From contig WPIO01000002.1 in the NCBI GenBank assembly GCA_009760855.2, positions 15,419,001 through 15,483,000 of the forward strand: a stretch of 64,000 nucleotides of DNA. Direction: 5' to 3'. The number at the start of each line of letters is the position of its first letter. Positions within the stretch are counted from its first letter, which is position 1. Positions 1-12,919 of the stretch are shown one piece after another. The notes under the pieces were generated by a model. It was given only the letters and a program-made list of their open reading frames with translations. It had not been told where the DNA came from and ran no database searches. This DNA comes from Cristatella mucedo. Its lineage: Eukaryota; Bryozoa; Phylactolaemata; Cristatellidae. Both the position numbers and the translations under genes were made by a program.

Positions 1-1630
1 GCTTACTGCCAGAAGAGATTCTTTTACATGTTCCGAACACTTTTTTCACTTGATTCTTCGCTGTCTCAGGTTTTGCACTCTGCAGACGTTCCACCGGACA
101 GGAAGAGGCCCAGAAATTTGCTGCGGCCGGAAATAGCAATTCCATGTAATCGGCCTCCAGCTCAAATTCTGTACCATAATTATATAGCATCGACAGCTGA
201 CGTCTTGCGCGATTATTTTTCAAATTCCAAAGTATTTCTTAAGCAAATTAATGCTTAAGCGTTACGTTTTTGTCCATTTAATTGTCTGACAACAGAGGTC
301 ATTGCACGCAAAGGTTAATTGTAAGACTAGCAGCGGACTAAGCAGCCAAGTTGATGACGTACGTAAGAGCGTTAAGTAGCAGCCTAGCAAACTCCGAGCA
401 ACGAGCACCCGAATGGGCAAAGCACAAACGACACGAAACCGATGAGACAGGCACGCGAGAATAGGGCAAATAAGCTCCGCGATCCGGGCACAGGCTGGAG
501 GCCTGAGCAAGAACCGCACTATCACAACGAGGCCTCAATTGAAACGATGGCGCATCCAATCGGTCTCGTCGAAATAGGAGCAGACATTCAAGAAGACTAA
601 TGACACGGCTGCAGTTCGGCTCGTCGAGAAAACGCCCGGCATTGGTGGCGAGCTTTGCGGTTCAGAAAAAAATGCTACGGCTCCAAGTCGCTGTGTGATA
701 GGGCTCGTGGCATCGCAAAGGCGGCGAATTGAAAAACCAGTCGCCGAACGGCGGCAAATTGTTATTCGCGATTGTGCAATAGTTGATTGCCGATGCCATA
801 CAAAAGGCCGGCGCCCTATCCTAGGCAGGTAGCAATGAATTTGAGACTCGGGGGCATTGGCACACGTTAGAGCTGATGTGGTCCTAGGTCACCGACCAAT
901 CGGTGTTCGCGATAGCTGCTGTTGAACGCCTCTAACCGTCGGCGGCTGCCACATTGACGTTTTGATACGAATTCGATACGTCGATATTTGAGTGCTCATC
1001 ACTCCTGCCAGTTGCTGCTACTGCCGGCATAGCTTCGTGCATTGATGCAGCTCCTAAAAGTAACTAGCCATGCTAAAAGTTTCAGGCATCGCGGGTATTC
1101 GTCGCTCGTCTGAGACAAGCACAGTGAAGAGTGCTAAGTTTGCGGGGTAGTTCTGATCGGATGTGGAAGACGCATCCTGCGTTTGTAACAGCATATTCTC
1201 TCGCCACATAGGCACTTCACTATTTGCTATTATTCATCATTTGTTGAAGATTATCGTGTATTATATATATGTATTGTTACTGTGGTTAGTCAGGCACAGG
1301 CCGATGGTCATTATCTGTGGTTCCTTAATTCTACTAGGAACCAGCTAGGCGATAGTCAATGGCCGAGGCCAAAGGAAAGCCGAAGCTCATGCAATAGAAT
1401 TTGGCAGTGCTGCCGGAGGTGGCCTCAACTGTATAGCTGAGTTGTGTTTGAGGCTATTGGGCCGTATGACCATTATTGTCGGTCGTGCTGGTATTGCAAT
1501 TTAAAATTATCTAACCTTTTCCAGCTATCGAATCGACTACTTGCTACGGATAGGGATATGCCATGTTGAATTCCGAGCACTCTTCCCTGCTGCCGTGTTG
1601 CGCTGCAGTAGATACAAGCGATCTATATCT
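1..1630. other. Non-coding host DNA, no gene recognised
   Basis: No coding region, RNA gene or recognised repeat could be supported here. Short open frames exist but resemble nothing I know. A stretch at about 80-150 looks like a diverged copy of 29,550-29,630; both contain CTGCGGCCGGAAATA. This suggests an uncharacterised dispersed repeat. Confidence 0.4.
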
Positions 1631-2158
1631 CACGATCTATATACTAGCGATCTCATATCGATTCTGTGTGCAAGAAATCGATCCTTCCTCGTTATGGGTG
1701 ATTTCAACGTTCACTTTGATAACTTATCTGACGCTTTCAGCACCGAATTTCGTGCATTGACTGACTCATTGTCTCTTGTGGCTTATGTGCATGGCCCTAC
1801 CCACATCAAGGGTCACACACTCGACCAGATTTTCTCATATAACTGCACTCTGTCGTCACCAATTATTACCAAATCATGCTTATCTGACCACATGCAGATC
1901 TCATTCAATCTACAGTGTGTGCCCACATCCTCCTCTACAATAACCTGTGAATCGCGAAACCTCAAGACCCTTGAAATCGATGCTGTCTATGCGAGAATAT
2001 CTGCTTCACCTCTGCTGCTCAATCCTCCCTCCGATTTGTCATCACTGGTAGATAGCTTCAACACGACGCTTGCTGACACGCTAGACGAGTTTGCCTCTCT
2101 GAAAAAGCGCACTGTGCGCCCCCCGCCCAGACGGCCTATGGTTTACCGCAGACATTAA
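1541..2158 (+). pseudogene. LINE-A endonuclease domain, 5'-truncated and frameshifted from the RT
   Basis: This open frame of about 205 codons holds the C-terminal half of an APE (exonuclease-endonuclease-phosphatase) domain, which nicks target DNA in non-LTR retrotransposition. Visible signatures are the MGDFN motif (near 1,690) and a later SDH motif (near 1,880), both catalytic motifs of this family. The first roughly 50 residues look unrelated and probably come from flanking sequence. The catalytic motifs of the N-terminal half are absent. The frame ends at 2,158, but linker coding continues in another frame from about 2,140, so a one-base indel separates this domain from the reverse transcriptase. 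Confidence 0.75.
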
Positions 2159-4354
2159 ACTAGCCAAGTCTACTAAACGAAAGCTTGAAAAAGCATACAA
2201 AAGATCCGGACTAACTGTCCATCGACAGGCATATAAAGACTACTGTAGGTTGTACCAATCGATCCTAGCAAAGGCTAAGTCTAGTTTTTATAAAAACATT
2301 GTTGAATCACAGATGCACAATTCAAAAATGCTGATGTCGACAATAAACCATCTCCTCAACCGTTCCCAAATTAGCTCCTTACCTGATGATCCTAATGATG
2401 ATCTAGCCGATCGCTTCTCTCGATTCTTTGTGCAGAAGGTAGACAAGATCAGGAAATCCATCCCTGCGATGACAACCTCCCCACTAGAATGCTGTTCCTC
2501 GGTTCCTGGCTGCACCTCAATGTCTGCATTTAAGCAGGTCACTAGTGATCTAGTCCTAAAGTTCGTATCTCAATCAAAGAAGACAATAAGTCTTCTAGAC
2601 CCTATTCCCACTGTCCTGCTCCTACGTTGCATTGAGCTGCTGCTGCCATGCATAACTAACATCATTAATATGTCATTAGCCTCAGGTCATGTCCCAGCAC
2701 CTTTCAAAAAAGCTGCAGTCAGGCCGCTTCTCAAGAAAGCTAGACTTGACCAAGAGAACTTGAGCAACTACCGCCCAGTTTCCCTTCTACCTTTCCTATC
2801 AAAGACACTCGAACGGGTCGTGGCGGACCAGCTAAACTCGTATATTGAAACCTCACACCTTGCTAGTAAGTTCCAGTCTGGCTTTAGAGCTAATCACTCC
2901 ACAGAGTCAGCATTGCTTCGGGTATACAACGACCTACTTAGGAATGCGGACATGGATAGAGTGTCTCTGCTTGTTTTGCTTGATCTTTCGGCAGCTTTTG
3001 ATACCATCGATCACAAAGTTCTTCTAGAGCGCCTCTCATCTCGCCTGGGCATCACTGGCACTGCTCTGCAGTGGTTCAGGTCCTATCTCAGTGGGAGACT
3101 CCAGAGTATTGACGTGAATGGGCTAAGATCATCTGAAGTACCTCTGAAATATGGAGTACCTCAGGGCTCAGTGCTAGGTCAGGTTCTTTTCACGGTTTAT
3201 ACTCTGCCTCTTGCAGATGTGATTGCCAAGCACAATCTAGGCTTTCACTTCTATGCGGATGACACTCAGTTGTACCTTTGCTTTGATCCCTCCCAGCCAT
3301 CGAGCACCTCAAATTCTTTCAACTCACTTGCTGCATGCATTGATGACATCCGCACATGGATGGCAGCAAATTTTCTAAAAATTAACGATGATAAAACTAA
3401 CTTACTAGTGATGGGAAAACCCAGTGTGATCCAGAGATTGGAAAGGCTGACTCTCAAAATTGGCTCTGCCAGCATATCTCCAGTAGAATCAGCTCGGAAT
3501 CTAGGTGTCATATTCCAAAGGGACCTCTCGTTAGATGACCATATCAGCTCCACAGTCAAATCCGCCTATTTTCAGCTTCATAACATTGCTAAAATTCGGG
3601 CTTGTTTAGATAAAGATACCACGTCCAAGTTAGTTCATGCAGTCGTGACATCCCGTCTCGACTTCTGCAACTCACTGCATACTGGCCTACCAGCATGTGC
3701 GATCAGGCGATTGCAGCTGGTGCACAAATCTGCAGCTAGGCTTGTCTGTTGTGAGCGTCGCAGTTGCCACATTACTCCACTTCTCGCCGACCTGCACTGG
3801 CTACCCGTCAAGCAACGGATTGACTTCAAGGTTTTGTCGCTCACTTTTAGGTCCCTTCATTCTATGGCTCCAGCGTATCTGTCAGGTATACTACCCCATC
3901 AGGCCAAGCATCGTACCACCTGCTTCTCGGAATCCAACAGTCTAGAAATACCTCATACAAACCTGAAATCCTTTTGAGACCGTGCATTTAGTTCATATGC
4001 TCCCAAAGCCTGGAACTCCCTCCCGACCTGCGTCAAAACATCCCCTGACCTGACCACATTTAAAAGGAACCTAAAAACACACCTATCTAGGACAGCATTT
4101 CGTGGGTCCCTGTGATTTGTCTTTGATGTGCTTATGCGTGCTGACACTGTGCATGCTGCCACTAACCACATTTGCATGCTGACTCTGTGCATGTCACCCC
4201 TAACCATATTATTCATCTAGTTTGTTTTTCAAGCTTGTTTTTACTCACCATTCAATTGCATTTCACTTTACAGCAAATGTAAAGCGCCTAGAGAGAGATT
4301 GAGTTCTCTGAGGGTGCTTTATGAAGTCAATTGTTATTGTTATTATTATTATTA
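1640..4354 (+). mobile_element. LINE family A, longest copy (L2/CR1-type non-LTR retrotransposon)
   Basis: This is the most complete copy of a non-LTR retrotransposon that recurs throughout the window. In order it holds the C-terminal half of an APE-type endonuclease, a full reverse transcriptase, a conserved 3' untranslated region (about 4,115-4,320) with GCATGCTGCCACTAACCA-like sequence, and a terminal (ATT)n/(GTT)n microsatellite. The reverse transcriptase motifs and microsatellite tail fit the L2/CR1 group. The 5' end is missing: only the second half of the endonuclease is present. No clear target-site duplication is seen. The antisense copy at 36,361-38,163 and the 73-bp fragment at 51,797 belong to the same family. 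Confidence 0.9.
2250..3977 (+). CDS. LINE-A reverse transcriptase
   Basis: An uninterrupted frame of about 575 codons encodes the non-LTR reverse transcriptase that copies the element RNA at the nicked target. Readable motifs in order are: NYRPVSLLPFLSKTLERV; a fingers motif ending FRANHSTESALL; RT motif A (LLDLSAAFDTIDH); motif B (YGVPQGSVLGQVLF); and the catalytic box YADDTQLY near 3,255. A thumb region and a conserved C-terminal tail (LHWLPVKQRIDFKVL) follow. Coding similarity continues past the TGA at 3,975-3,977 to about 4,114, so the last roughly 45 residues were lost to a nonsense change. Catalytic aspartates are intact, which suggests a fairly young copy. Confidence 0.92.
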   Translation: MYQSILAKAKSSFYKNIVESQMHNSKMLMSTINHLLNRSQISSLPDDPNDDLADRFSRFFVQKVDKIRKSIPAMTTSPLECCSSVPGCTSMSAFKQVTSDLVLKFVSQSKKTISLLDPIPTVLLLRCIELLLPCITNIINMSLASGHVPAPFKKAAVRPLLKKARLDQENLSNYRPVSLLPFLSKTLERVVADQLNSYIETSHLASKFQSGFRANHSTESALLRVYNDLLRNADMDRVSLLVLLDLSAAFDTIDHKVLLERLSSRLGITGTALQWFRSYLSGRLQSIDVNGLRSSEVPLKYGVPQGSVLGQVLFTVYTLPLADVIAKHNLGFHFYADDTQLYLCFDPSQPSSTSNSFNSLAACIDDIRTWMAANFLKINDDKTNLLVMGKPSVIQRLERLTLKIGSASISPVESARNLGVIFQRDLSLDDHISSTVKSAYFQLHNIAKIRACLDKDTTSKLVHAVVTSRLDFCNSLHTGLPACAIRRLQLVHKSAARLVCCERRSCHITPLLADLHWLPVKQRIDFKVLSLTFRSLHSMAPAYLSGILPHQAKHRTTCFSESNSLEIPHTNLKSF

Positions 4355-4355
4355 T

Positions 4356-5740
4356 AATTTACAGTGCAGACTTTGCTCCTAAATTGGCAAGTATTTTCGA
4401 CCAATTTCCCACAGATTTTGGCAACTAGGTCACCTTATGTCGCTGCGTTTTGGGGACAAGATCAGCTGGCAAACTTTTATGAATGAGAATCTATTTCTAA
4501 ACTTGTGCAAATCGTTGGTCCAGCCGATCAACAACACTCTAGAGTGTGATAGGTATAGCCATGCTCAAAACAAATGGGTTATTACCGTATGCTTGAGCTT
4601 GTCAAGGCGTTCAGGATAAGTACCTGTTTATGGCGTTTCCGCAGCCTTGGCTTTAAATGCAATAGTAAGACGTGGAGCTATGTTATCTGTTTCCAGCTTC
4701 TTGAGATGAGTGGCAAGTTATTTGGGAGGCTAATGAACACGGTTTTGAATCGGTAGCCCTATTGCAGATCGTGGAAGCTCTCTTAACCGAGTTGAGTCCT
4801 GAAATAAGGGCTGTGAGTGAAAGTAACTTTATTTCTCGGTCGATATAGGGGTTGTGTATTGCTCTTAATGTGGTGGTGTACACGGAGACTCGTTGTGATG
4901 TATCCGAATCATAATAGCTGCAAACTTGGCGCTCATAGATGATAGTGTTGGCAAGCAGGTAGACGACCTCCAAACGCATTTTTCCCCAACGGACTGCAGC
5001 CGATTCCACTCGTAGTGGGGCAGGTATTGTGTCCAGTTGGTACAGCAATGATGGTCTTTCTTTTCTAAAATACTAGTGTGTTTCCTGATCATCCATAAGT
5101 CATGTTGCAAGTAAAAGCTTGTTTTGTAAGTAGCCTACGATCAAGTTCTTGTACCTCGCATTTGCTGCAAGCAAAGTTCTATATCCTGTATAATACCTGT
5201 GTGTCTATAGTGCAGACCAAATGAAAGTGTATGTTGTCACAGCAGGTTTATTTCAGGAGCATGATTTGCATATGTCTGAATCACCAGATCAGCACGAGCG
5301 AATAGAAGCCACTGTGTTATTTTACGATGACATCACATCACAAGGACAGCCACCGCTGTTAGCAAGACAGCCGGAGCTCGAGTCACACTGAGGAAACTCT
5401 TGTTAAGCGTGCAGCTAAGAGGCCAAATTTTGGAATAAGTCTCAAGAAATTTTCAGCCAATCAAGGGTTATCTTGAGTTACGGCACCCTGTCATGCACAG
5501 CTGCTTGTAATCGGCATTCCAAGATAAGACACCATCTGCAACAGTGGATGGTGATGCAGCTGACAGCTGTGCTCCAGATAAGCTTAAAGATTTTAGGAAA
5601 AATGCAGCCAGATACTTAAAACGATTATCACCGAGTGAACGGTCTCGTGAATTTGGATCTTATAAAAATTGTGCCTGGTACTTGGGCCCTGCGTCGGTGA
5701 CTAATGTTCCGGCTGCCGACGTAACGATGCCGTTACAATG
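4356..5740. other. Non-coding gap between two LINE-A copies
   Basis: I see no recognisable gene or repeat here. A 65-codon open frame at 5,544-5,741 has no family I recognise and runs directly into the next LINE-A copy. Confidence 0.4.
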
Positions 5741-6976
5741 AGTATTGACGTGAATGGACAAATATCATCTGAGGCACCTCTGAAATATGGCGTACCTCAG
5801 GGTTCCGTGCTAGGTCCGGTTCTTTTCACGGTTTATACTCTCCCTCTTGCTGATGTGATGGCCAAGCACAATCTTTCACTTCTATGTGGATAACTCTCAA
5901 GTGCACCTTTGCTTTGATCCCTCGAAGCTTTCGAGCACCTCACATTCTCTCAACTCACTTGCTGCATGCATTGATGACATCCGCACATGGATGGCAGCAA
6001 ATTTTATAAAACTAAATGACGATAAAACTAACTTACTAGTTAAGGGAAAACCCAGTGTGATTCAGAAATTGGAAAGGCTGACACTCAAAATTGGCTCTGC
6101 CAGCATATATCCAGTTGAATCAGCTCGAAATCTAGGTGTCATTTTCCAAAGCGACCTCTCGTTAGACGACCATATCAGCTCCACAGTCAAATCTGCCTAT
6201 TTTCAGCTTCATAACGTTGCTAAAATTCGGGCTTGTTTAGATAAGGATACCACGTCCAAGTTGGTCCATGCATTCGTGGCATCCCGTCTGGACTTCTACA
6301 ACTCACTGCTCGTTGGCACCCCAGCATGTGCGACCAGGCGATTGCAGCTGGTGCAAAACTCCGCAGCTAGGCTTGTCTGTCGCGAGCGTCGCAGTTGCCA
6401 TATTACTCCACTTCTTGTCGATCTGCACCGGCTACCAGTCAAGCAACGGATATACCTCAAGGTTTTGTCGCTTACTTGTAGGTCACTCAATTCTTTGGCT
6501 CTAGCCTATCTCTCAGATATACTCCCCCATCAGGCCAAGCATCGTACCACTCGCTTTTCGGAATCCAACAGTCTACAAATAACCAGTAAAAAACCTCAAA
6601 TCCTTTGGAAACCGTGCATTTAGTTCGTACGCTTCCAAACCCCGGAACTCCCTCCCGGCTTGTGTCAGAACATTCCCTGACCTGACCACATTTCAAAAGA
6701 ATTTTAAAACACCAATTTAGGACTGCATTTAGTGAGTCCCTGTGATTCGTTCTTGATGTGCTTATGCGTGCTGACACTGTGCATGCTGCGACTAACCATA
6801 TCTGCATGCTGACCCTGTGCATGTCACCCCTCACCATGTTATTCATTTTGTTTGTTAATCAAGCATGATATTACTCACCGTTCAATTGCATTTCCCTTTG
6901 TAGCAAACGCAAAGAGCCAAGAGAGAGATTAAGTTTTCTGAGGGCGCTTTATCAAGTGCATTATTATTATTATTAT
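5741..6976 (+). mobile_element. LINE-A copy 2, 5'-truncated
   Basis: This copy begins abruptly in the reverse transcriptase just before motif B, then carries the C-terminal domain, the 3' untranslated region and an (ATT)n tail at about 6,960-6,976. The YADD region is damaged: a short deletion near 5,875 shifts the frame. An open frame of 245 codons (5,886-6,623) holds the downstream RT/thumb part. Its sequence parallels copy 1 closely. It is a classic dead-on-arrival LINE insertion. Confidence 0.88.
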
Positions 6977-7179
6977 AAAGACTATGTTTAATTTTTGCAT
7001 TGCTAACGGCACCAAAAAGAAGGCAAAAATTAGTGGAGAAATTTTCCTATTAACAATGCCATCGAATTCTTTGACCACCTTTACTGCATTTCAGCAGCAG
7101 CAATGCTTGGATGGCCAGTATAATTTGGGCTGATATTTAAATTTCATTCGATCTGAGACTGGGCAATCAAAATATCGCT

Positions 7180-7870
7180 ATGTTTGCCAATAACATTGAT
7201 TGTCAAAAATAAAAGGGCAGCTCAAAGGTATCAAAATGGAGTTTCTGCCACTGAACGCAGCATCTTTTATCTAGATGCTGGATCATGGAGTAAGCCAAAC
7301 CATGAATCTCTACTACAAAACAAGATTGGTGCAGCGGATGCTGATGGCCATCAAAGAAAAATTCTCATTTATTGATTACAAAGTCAAATAATGTGCTAGT
7401 TGCCTTGAACATGCTGAAGCAGGCGTGGTTACTGGAATCACCAGCTTCTATCTGAAACGATTTCAGAAAAGCTTTCTTGCCAACTGTCAGTTGGGACAAA
7501 AAGGAAGATGATACTTCATTGTTTCCAGTTATGGCCTCTGAGCTAGCAGAAGCAGTCACTCAAGAAGACTTCAAACCTTTTGTAGACCATGATAACAAAG
7601 TCACATGCAATGTAAAATGAATCGATGCTGAAATTTGCGAGTAAGTAAAAAATTAGAGCCAACCATCAAAATGAGGACGATGACAACTAAGAACGACACA
7701 GATGTGCTTGTACAAATTCAGTTGCTGGAGGTACCCAGAGTAACACATATAGCAGCATTACATGCTTTGCAAACTGTTTGTCATTACTTGGAGCGAAACC
7801 TTCCACAATACAAGTACTAAGCAATAACAAATAAGATCAAGAAAATGCATCCAAAAATCATACTCAGCAA
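7180..7870 (+). pseudogene. Decayed pogo/Tigger-type DDE transposase, C-terminal part
   Basis: Fragments in shifting frames resemble the C-terminal end of pogo/Tigger transposases. One frame near 7,255-7,370 has YYKTRLVQRMLMAIKE, like the stretch after the 'QPLDAGII' block. The next (7,375-7,620) has VALNMLKQAW, like the conserved block following the DDE core. A third (7,730-7,820) has VTHIAALHALQTV, like the usual C-terminal 'EAL.AL..V' helix. Several stops and frameshifts show it is dead. The N-terminal DNA-binding and first catalytic blocks are not seen. The assignment rests on spaced motif similarity only. Confidence 0.55.
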
Positions 7871-9189
7871 CGAATTTTAGGCTTCTTGAAACAATCAGAG
7901 CATTATGTATGTGCTTATGATTGTTTTAAGTTGTTAAAAATGACAATGGAAAAACTCTGTTATTTGCTAAGCAATAGTTTTCTTACTTATAATATTGAAA
8001 TATTCTGTATTGAAGAAAACGTAACTGCCTGTCACTGCATACTTGTATAAGATGATTCGACTGTAAATGCATGTAGGAATTAGATCGTATTGACGTTAGA
8101 ATGAAAGAACCTGTGTTTATGCATTCCCATTACAACGTTAAGAAAATTAAAAAAAATATCGATGGGCAAAAACAGCAAAGAATATTTGCAACTCTACCCA
8201 CAGCTAGCTATTGAGCTTAAGCGAAAGGTGGTTGACATGCAGAGGTAGCAGTGCCTTCCTCCGGCTGTTCTCATTTAACCTTCAAACAGCTAACATAAGT
8301 ATTCAGAAGAAGCAGTTTGAAGTGACTCTGTGCCTACATGACACTAATTCTCCGACTGCTCTCAGGTAGCCAAAAAAATAGCGGGCAGCTATGATGCTTA
8401 AGACCTTACGCCTGCAAACTCGCGTGCATAAGTCGGACACTTAGAGACGCGAGGCTTAGGAAAACCACGAAATTCACTTAATGAAGATGGCATGATGTGT
8501 AAGAAAGGCATTACCAATGATACGCTCGTCAGAGTCGTCATCATGAAAATCATCACTTACAATGACTGGCTGTTCTAATACAGAGGCCATGTGCAGGACG
8601 AACTAGGAATGCCCAGTGTATATGCCATCACGTCTATAATTTGGCAACCCAGAGGCACAAGGCGTTTCTCGCCTCCCACAAATGCCAACACCAGGATGCC
8701 GAGACAGGATGCCACTGATCGATCCAATATCTCTTTATTCGATGATTTTACTTGTCAAATCTCTGGTATAACCACTACTTTGATGTATATAAGCGTCGTG
8801 TTGTTATTTAAAGCAAAGCCAGTCACTATGGGAAAGCTGCAAGCGAGTATTCGCTAACAAAACCAGTACAGGCGGGCAAGCCAAGGTCAGCATTTGCTTC
8901 TAAATGGAATAGTTGTGAAATTAGCATACTCTTTCTTTAAAAACAGGCACGTTTTTACACGATTGAATGATCGTTCATGCTTTCACGACTAACTAATTTG
9001 TAGTGTCACGTTCAAGCGAGACCAATTTCATACTATCAAAAGATATACAAACAGGTGTCTATCACTCCCAAATGTGACGTCTGTAGGAAAAAACTAAGCA
9101 TTTTTCGCAGCTAAGGAAGTAATTTCAGCATTGTGCACAGAGCTGGGCGCCAGATTTTTAACCATAATGTAGCTCAATATAATTTATCT
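7871..9189. other. Non-coding host DNA
   Basis: No gene, RNA or repeat is supported. An 88-codon frame at 8,591-8,857 has no recognisable domain. Confidence 0.4.
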
Positions 9190-9715
9190 CCGCTTGTAAC
9201 TCTACAAAGTCGCAAAGATTATTTGGTTTTTATGCAGATGAGTTTTGCTTAGCTCACTCACTGTCTAAGTAGCTTCCGGTATACATTCGGTAGCCAACAA
9301 AATCGGTCACGCGCAACAAAAAGTAAGTAAGAATAATGAGTCAGGAGCGAAGTAAATTGTGTGAACAACATGAAAGTAGCAGCTCGGAACTGTTGGAAAC
9401 TGTGTGCAATAGTCAGCAGCAGGAGAATAGATGTCGATGCCTAAGAGTTGTGGAATTGAGTTCCTCTGTCCAAGATCTACACAGAGCTAAAGCTTTTTTC
9501 GGCAACGGCCTTTAAACAGAGGAGGTGAGCCGGTGTGTTGTTTCTTGTGGGTCAGCTTAAGAACTTTTCCCTGGATTCGGTAATCAGCCAGCCACTATCC
9601 TTGCTCCTCCAGCAAAGTAGACCTGTGCTAAAACCTGTGAGATTTGACAACTAGCCTTGCAGTCATATTCATCAGCAGTTGCAGTTGCCTAATGACTTTT
9701 TGACTTATGACCTAT
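9190..9715 (-). mobile_element. LINE family B 3' fragment, old
   Basis: Read on the minus strand this matches the 3' part of the family-B copies at 10,850-11,912 and 17,935-18,560. Shared stretches include the AGCTAAAGCTT block near 9,490 and the region near 9,285 reading CATTCGGTAGCCAACA. It is diverged and contains no open frame. Confidence 0.6.
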
Positions 9716-10849
9716 GACTTTTTGGGTAGTCCAGGCAAAATTAATTACAATATTCGAGCCAAGACGGAATCGAGGACCTAGTTATTTTTTGCACGCCACT
9801 GTGGAAGACAGTTACTAATTGTAGGTAAGGATCGGACGTACTGGTTAGCTAAGGAAACTGTATTCTTAATGAAGCTTTCAAAATTTTGGCTTTAGAATAT
9901 AGGGTTTATGTTTAGGCCTTTATGTTGCATTGGACTGAAAAATGGCTATGACTCGTGTACTCTGGTTAAACTGAGTAAATGTGGCACTATGTTGGACAGC
10001 AGGTGATTGTTAAACGTCATTGACGTTTGGTTGAGGTCGTGTACAGCTACGAACAACAGCCGACGACACCCATCACCAGTTTATTTCAGCAAGCACGAAG
10101 CAAGAGGAAGCAGGACTCACTTCACCGATCTCGCTAACCGAGTCCCACCCTCCCGCGATTGCCCCATCATATTGTAAACCTACTAAACATCCCGACTGCC
10201 CTCGGGTAACACCAATCACTCACGAACCACGTGAGTGCTGAAGGCCACTTGCACGGCAATCTGGTTCAGTGCCGTCATTCAAACAAAGAGGCAGTTCATC
10301 GCTTTACCAATTGACATCAGGGATACAGTTACTGCTCTGAGTGAGATAGCTGGCGTTGTGATAAATGAAAAGCCAGTCTGAGACCCAGTGACCCTGAGAC
10401 CGGCACCAGCCGGGCTTCATCTAGCAGTTGTCAAAAATAGCTCTTACTGCACTGAGTCAGCTGACAGCTGAAAAGGTAATCCATGGTCACCATCGCACAA
10501 TTTTCTGACTGCTGACCACCAGCTACAATGAGTGCTGCTGCCCATGTTTGATGTTTTCGTGATTTCGAAATTACGGACAATGCTAATTAAGACTCGGTGC
10601 CTCTGCCCATCAAAGATTGGTCAAACATTAATCATGGCTGACTCCTATCGGGAGGCTTTGGATGACAAAATTACACTCGAGTTCAGAATTCTATAGTGTA
10701 AGAGTTAAGTCTCTGCAGCAATATCCTGGTGCAATTATACGGTTTTTAACTTCTTATAGCCAGTATAGATATTTCTAATAACATTACAAGAGATTGTTAT
10801 ACTACCCTCAGAAGAATGAGTGTCTTTCTAGGCACTTCAAATTCACTGC
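9716..10849. other. Non-coding host DNA
   Basis: I see no recognisable coding or repeat structure in this stretch. Confidence 0.35.
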
Positions 10850-11912
10850 AAAGGAAATGTGACGATACTCAGCTGTATTTGTCATTTAAACCGTCGGAAT
10901 CTGTTGCAGCTACTGAGAAACTGAATGCTTGCCTTGCCGATATTCGATCCTGGATGTCGGAAAACTTCCAGAAATTAAATGCCAGTAAAACCGAAATGTT
11001 GCTCATAGGACATCCTAAGCGTGAGGCTGGATTAAAAGGCTTTGCTGTTGTAATAGGTGATGCTATTGTGCGACCTTCACTACTTGCTCGTAATTTAGGC
11101 GTCGTGTTCGACATCTGCCTCAATTTCAAATGCTTCATTCATAAGACTGCCTCTACAGCTAGCTATCACATCCAATCCCTATCCAAGATTAGGAGCTGTC
11201 TCCCACAGTGGCTTGTAAAAAACTTAACTAGCTCTTTAGTTCTGTCTCGGCTTGATTATTGTGATTCCCTTTTGGCTGGGCCTCCAAAGAAAGCTATTAT
11301 GCCACTACAGCGGACAATGAATATGGCTGCAAGGCTGGTCTATAAGTCCCAGTGGTTTGAGCACGTGTCTCCTTTGCTGAAAGAGCTAGGATGGTTGCCG
11401 GTTGAGCACAGGATACAGAGCAAAGTTCTTACGCTGACCCACAAGGTCCGCCGCGGCTTGGCTCCTTCGTACCTAGCTGAACTGCTGCATCAGTTTCAGC
11501 CTGTTCGTGCCCTGAGGTCCTCTGTGGACAATAAATTAGCTGTCCCATTCCTTTGCTTAAAGACAGTTGGCGACAGAAGCTTTAGCTCTGCAGGTCCTAG
11601 ACTGTGGAACTCGCTTCCACAAGTCTTGAGCAACGACAGCTACTCTCCTACTGCCGACTATGGCACAACTTTTTCAGTGGTCCTGATCTGCTACTTCTAT
11701 GCTACTCACTACCTCAACTGCTCTCCTGACTCTGCTATGCTTCCCACTTTCTCTTTGTTGCGTGAGACGAAGTCTGTTGGCTACCGAATGCGTACCGAAA
11801 GCCGCTTAGGCTGTGAGTGCGCTATACAAAACTCTCCTGCGTAACTCCCACATTGTCTTTATGACTTTGTAGAGTTGCAGACGGAGATACATTACATTAC
11901 ATTACATGAATG
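10850..11912 (+). mobile_element. LINE family B, 5'-truncated copy with (TTACA)n tail
   Basis: A second non-LTR family. It enters the reverse transcriptase at the catalytic box (DDTQLYLSF), keeps one open frame to 11,844 (most of the frame that begins at 10,816), and ends with the repeat ATTACATTACATTACATT at 11,892-11,910. The C-terminal thumb region has LGWLPVEHRIQSKVL, homologous in position to the family-A LHWLPVKQRIDFKVL. This shows the two are relatives within the L2/CR1 group but distinct families with different tails. Confidence 0.85.
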
Positions 11913-11939
11913 GTAAGTGGTAGCAATATTAAGGAAACA

Positions 11940-12905
11940 GGCATAACATTGTTAGAGGTTAAAAGCATAGGGTCAGCACGGAAATATGGTTTGTGGCAGC
12001 ATGCAATGTGTCAACACGCTTAAGCATAAACAGAACGAATAAACCGGACCCAATGAATGCTGTGAGAAACAGATGCGTTTCAGCTTCTTTTTTAATGTCG
12101 TGTTCTAGGGGTATATCGCCATGCCAGTCGGAAGTGAGTTCTAGGCCTTAGGAGCGTATGAAATAAAGGCATGGTATCCAATAAATTTATGGTTTTCAGG
12201 AGGCATAAGTCAAACGTGACATTCCTAAAAGAGGTTGGCAATGTGCTTAGCTTGGTGGGACAGTATATCCGATAGGTAGACAGGAGCTAAAGTGGGAAGA
12301 AACCTAAAAGTGAGTTTCAAAACTTATAACTCCATGTGCAGGTGCGTGACTAGGACGCATTTCAGGTCAGAGAGAAGTGGTGCAATTAGGCAACTGAGAC
12401 CCTTACGAAAAACAAGCGTTGCTGCAGAGTTTTGCACACACTGTAAGCGCCCAATTTAAAAGGCAAGTAGACACGCAAGTGATGTGCTGCAGAAGTGAAG
12501 AAGGGATTTCACTAATGCACGGACCAATTTAAATGTAGTATCCCTGTGAAAACCACCCACGCTTTAGCAATGTTGAGTAGCTGAAAGTAATCTGACACAA
12601 AGTAGTACTGCTGTATTCTTCCAGCGAAAGGTCGCTTTGGTACCTGACACGACTAGCGCTCGTCCAGATTCAACAGGTGATATTCTGGAAGAGCAGAGTT
12701 CGAGCGCTACGTTTTAGAATTTCAGGATCAAGCATGGCTTGCCCACAATTTTTAAGTTCACTGTATCTTCATTCAGGTTAGAAACGCTTTCTGTCAACAA
12801 CATGGGGAAGATATCAATACACGCTGCAAGGAAATTGTGGTGATTAGAGATGTTTGAGGGCTGGGAGGGATCAAAGCTACGGTACAACTAAATGTAATCT
12901 GCACT
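11940..12905 (-). mobile_element. LINE-A old copy, minus strand
   Basis: On the minus strand this follows LINE-A from the catalytic-box region (GGGAGGGATCAAAGC near 12,865) through the thumb domain to the 3' untranslated region near 11,960-12,060. It is clearly more diverged than the copies at 24 and 36 kb and has no long open frame. Confidence 0.75.
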
Positions 12906-12919
12906 TAAAAATAATATAA